51,102 nt of DNA from Owenweeksia sp. (GTDB taxonomy: Bacteria > Bacteroidota > Bacteroidia > Flavobacteriales > Schleiferiaceae), in NCBI GenBank assembly GCA_028285465.1, contig JANQPD010000077.1, positions 1 through 51,102 of the forward strand, written 5' to 3'. The notes below the pieces were generated by a model. It ran no database searches. It was not told where the DNA came from and was given only the letters and a program-made list of their open reading frames with translations. Both the position numbers and the translations under genes were made by a program. Below, in pieces: positions 49,925-51,102 of this stretch. Numbering within the stretch: position 1 is the first letter of the stretch; each line of letters opens with the position of its first letter.

Positions 49925-50940
49925 TATACCTGGCATGGATCGGTCTGTTGAGCATATTGAGTATGGCGTGCCGCAAGGCAGAACCGACGGAAGATATGGC
50001 TATTCAAAAAAAATGGATCAAAGGCATCAGCTATGAAAGCCCAAGCAATTCGGTGGGAGCAGAGATCTACGGGCCCATGCGCAACGTCAATGCCAATTAT
50101 GTAGCCATTATTCCCTTTGGTTTTGTACGACCCGGTAACCCCACGGTATACTACGACCTCAATTGGCAATGGTGGGGAGAACGCACGGAGGGAGTAGCCT
50201 CGCTTACGGAGGATGCCCACGCAGAAGGCCTGCAGGTAATGCTGAAACCACAAATATGGATCGGGGGCGGAGGATTTACAGGAACCTATGACCCTGGGGA
50301 AGAAGCCGATTGGCAGGTTTTTGAGCAGGGGTATTATGACTATATCCTTCATTATGCAGACCTGGCGGATTCTCTTGGAGTGGCGCTCTACTGCATCGGC
50401 ACCGAGTGGAAGGTATTTGCGACCAGCCGTCCTGTTTTTTGGGAACGGCTGATCGATTCGGTACGGGTACACTACAAAGGAGCCCTTACCTATGCCGGCA
50501 ACTGGGATGGATATACCCGGTTTCCGCACTGGCAAAAACTCGATTACATCGGTATAGATGCGTATTTCCCGCTTAGCGATGAGGAGGTACCCACCGTTGA
50601 AGTACTACAGTCCGGCTGGCAGGAAACGAAACAAAAGATATTTTCACATCAGCAGGCGCTGCATAAGCCGGTATTGTTTACGGAATATGGGTACCGCAGT
50701 GTAGAATATTGTACACGAACACCCTGGGAAAGTGGGCGGGGAGGAAGGTTGAATATGGAGGCGCAAGTCAATGCATACCAGGCTTTGTATGAAACCTTTT
50801 GGCAAGAACCCTGGTTTGCAGGAGGTTTTTTATGGAAGTGGCATTCCCCACACACAGAAGCCGGAGGGCTTACAAACGACCGCTTTACACCTCAGAATAA
50901 ACCAGCCGAGGCCATAGTAAAGCAGTGGTACGCCAGGTAG
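49921..50940 (+). CDS. GH113-like glycoside hydrolase (paralogue 2, lipoprotein)
   Basis: 339 residues from the ATG at 49921 (ATGA overlap with paralogue 1; 15 nt inside an alternative start). The signal peptide ends in lipobox LSMAC (Cys17), so it should be lipid-anchored, unlike paralogue 1. Barrel motifs: NANYVAIIPFGF, WWGE, VMLKPQIWIGGGGFTG, YCIGTEWKVFA (Glu162) and VLFTEYGYRSVEYC (Glu255); the catalytic pair is conserved. It is clearly a tandem duplicate of the previous gene, with an insert-rich substrate loop after KPQIW (GGGGFTGTYDPGEEADW). It is the last gene of the operon. Confidence 0.82.
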   Translation: MIYLAWIGLLSILSMACRKAEPTEDMAIQKKWIKGISYESPSNSVGAEIYGPMRNVNANYVAIIPFGFVRPGNPTVYYDLNWQWWGERTEGVASLTEDAHAEGLQVMLKPQIWIGGGGFTGTYDPGEEADWQVFEQGYYDYILHYADLADSLGVALYCIGTEWKVFATSRPVFWERLIDSVRVHYKGALTYAGNWDGYTRFPHWQKLDYIGIDAYFPLSDEEVPTVEVLQSGWQETKQKIFSHQQALHKPVLFTEYGYRSVEYCTRTPWESGRGGRLNMEAQVNAYQALYETFWQEPWFAGGFLWKWHSPHTEAGGLTNDRFTPQNKPAEAIVKQWYAR

Positions 50941-50964
50941 AAAAGGGTAAATACGGAGCTGTTT

Positions 50965-51102
50965 TTACACCTCCGCATCCATGAGGTCGGTAACCACGTG
51001 GTAACGCGGGTCGTCTATAGAATCTTCAATAACGGCATCAAACTCCGGGTTGCGTTTGAGCAAAAGCATCTTGCATTCCGGGCTGAGGTGCGTAAGCTTT
51101 AT
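50965..51102 (-). CDS. C-terminal end of an unidentified protein (runs off the window)
   Basis: Read on the minus strand, a frame is open from the right edge for 45 codons, with LTHLSPECKMLLLKRNPEFD, then SIDDPRYHVVTDLMDAEV and a TAA at 50965-50967. Codon use is normal for the window and no competing frame is better. It converges on the second hydrolase gene with a 24-nt gap. I do not recognise the family from this fragment. Confidence 0.5.
   Translation of the reverse strand: MKLTHLSPECKMLLLKRNPEFDAVIEDSIDDPRYHVVTDLMDAEV

Noticed and set aside
50965..51102. Assigning the right-edge fragment to a known protein
   Set aside because: Forty-five residues without a recognisable motif are not enough to name a family.

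Overview
The window comes from a Bacteroidota chromosome. Three things show this. It carries SprA, the outer-membrane channel of the type IX secretion system (T9SS), together with two secreted proteins ending in type A T9SS sorting domains. It has lineage-typical families (DUF547, TonB proteins with a DLExxR N-terminus, DUF6503-like lipoprotein). Its promoters match TTG-N19/20-TAnnTTTG, with few Shine-Dalgarno sequences. The class is not certain. The organism is aerobic (haem-copper oxidase genes) and makes at least one surface polysaccharide. I see no rRNA, tRNA, CRISPR array, transposase or phage gene; this is ordinary chromosome with some accessory clusters.

Layout. 1-8.3 kb: the C-terminal part of sprA, gcvH, a VanZ-like membrane gene, two TonB paralogues and cysQ. 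8.3-12.8 kb: a cytochrome oxidase block (haem O synthase, two subunit III-type proteins, subunit IV, Sco copper chaperone, a DUF420/CtaM-type protein) and a small CAMC-motif protein. 12.8-16.2 kb: TolC and HlyD efflux parts, overlapping tsaB. 16.2-19.2 kb: tag and a TfoX-like gene, a parDE toxin-antitoxin pair with a palindromic operator, and two lipoprotein genes. 19.2-23.8 kb: a MATE transporter and an SDR/VOC/glycosyltransferase operon, all on the minus strand. 23.8-31 kb: a Kelch-type T9SS cargo, an RRM protein, a DUF255 thioredoxin-fold protein, an M20 dipeptidase, and a rhodanese/desaturase pair. 31-34.6 kb: a large repeat-propeller T9SS cargo. 34.6-40 kb: an outer-envelope cluster with two DUF547 proteins (one fused to a predicted beta-barrel), lipoproteins and a single-POTRA Omp85-like barrel. 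40-43 kb: a flavoprotein/polyferredoxin redox pair. 43-44.7 kb: DUF2752, a secreted protein and a TM2 protein. 44.9-50.9 kb: a tightly overlapping six-gene operon (MORN-repeat protein, two GT2 enzymes including a processive CslA/CesA-type synthase, a GT-C membrane transferase and two GH113-like hydrolases). The window ends inside an unidentified minus-strand gene.

The most promising candidate for an undescribed system is the last operon. It pairs a processive polysaccharide synthase with two membrane-anchored clan GH-A hydrolases resembling beta-mannanases, a plausible mannan-type parallel to the BcsA/BcsZ arrangement of cellulose synthesis. Next come the DUF547-barrel/lipoprotein/mini-Omp85 operon and the flavoprotein/polyferredoxin pair.

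One regulatory pattern runs across the window. At six genes (starts at 12543, 17152, 23861, 27920, 29534 and 44284) a -7-like element lies exactly 4 nt before the start codon, which predicts leaderless mRNAs. Functional calls rest on motif reading alone; no database search was run.
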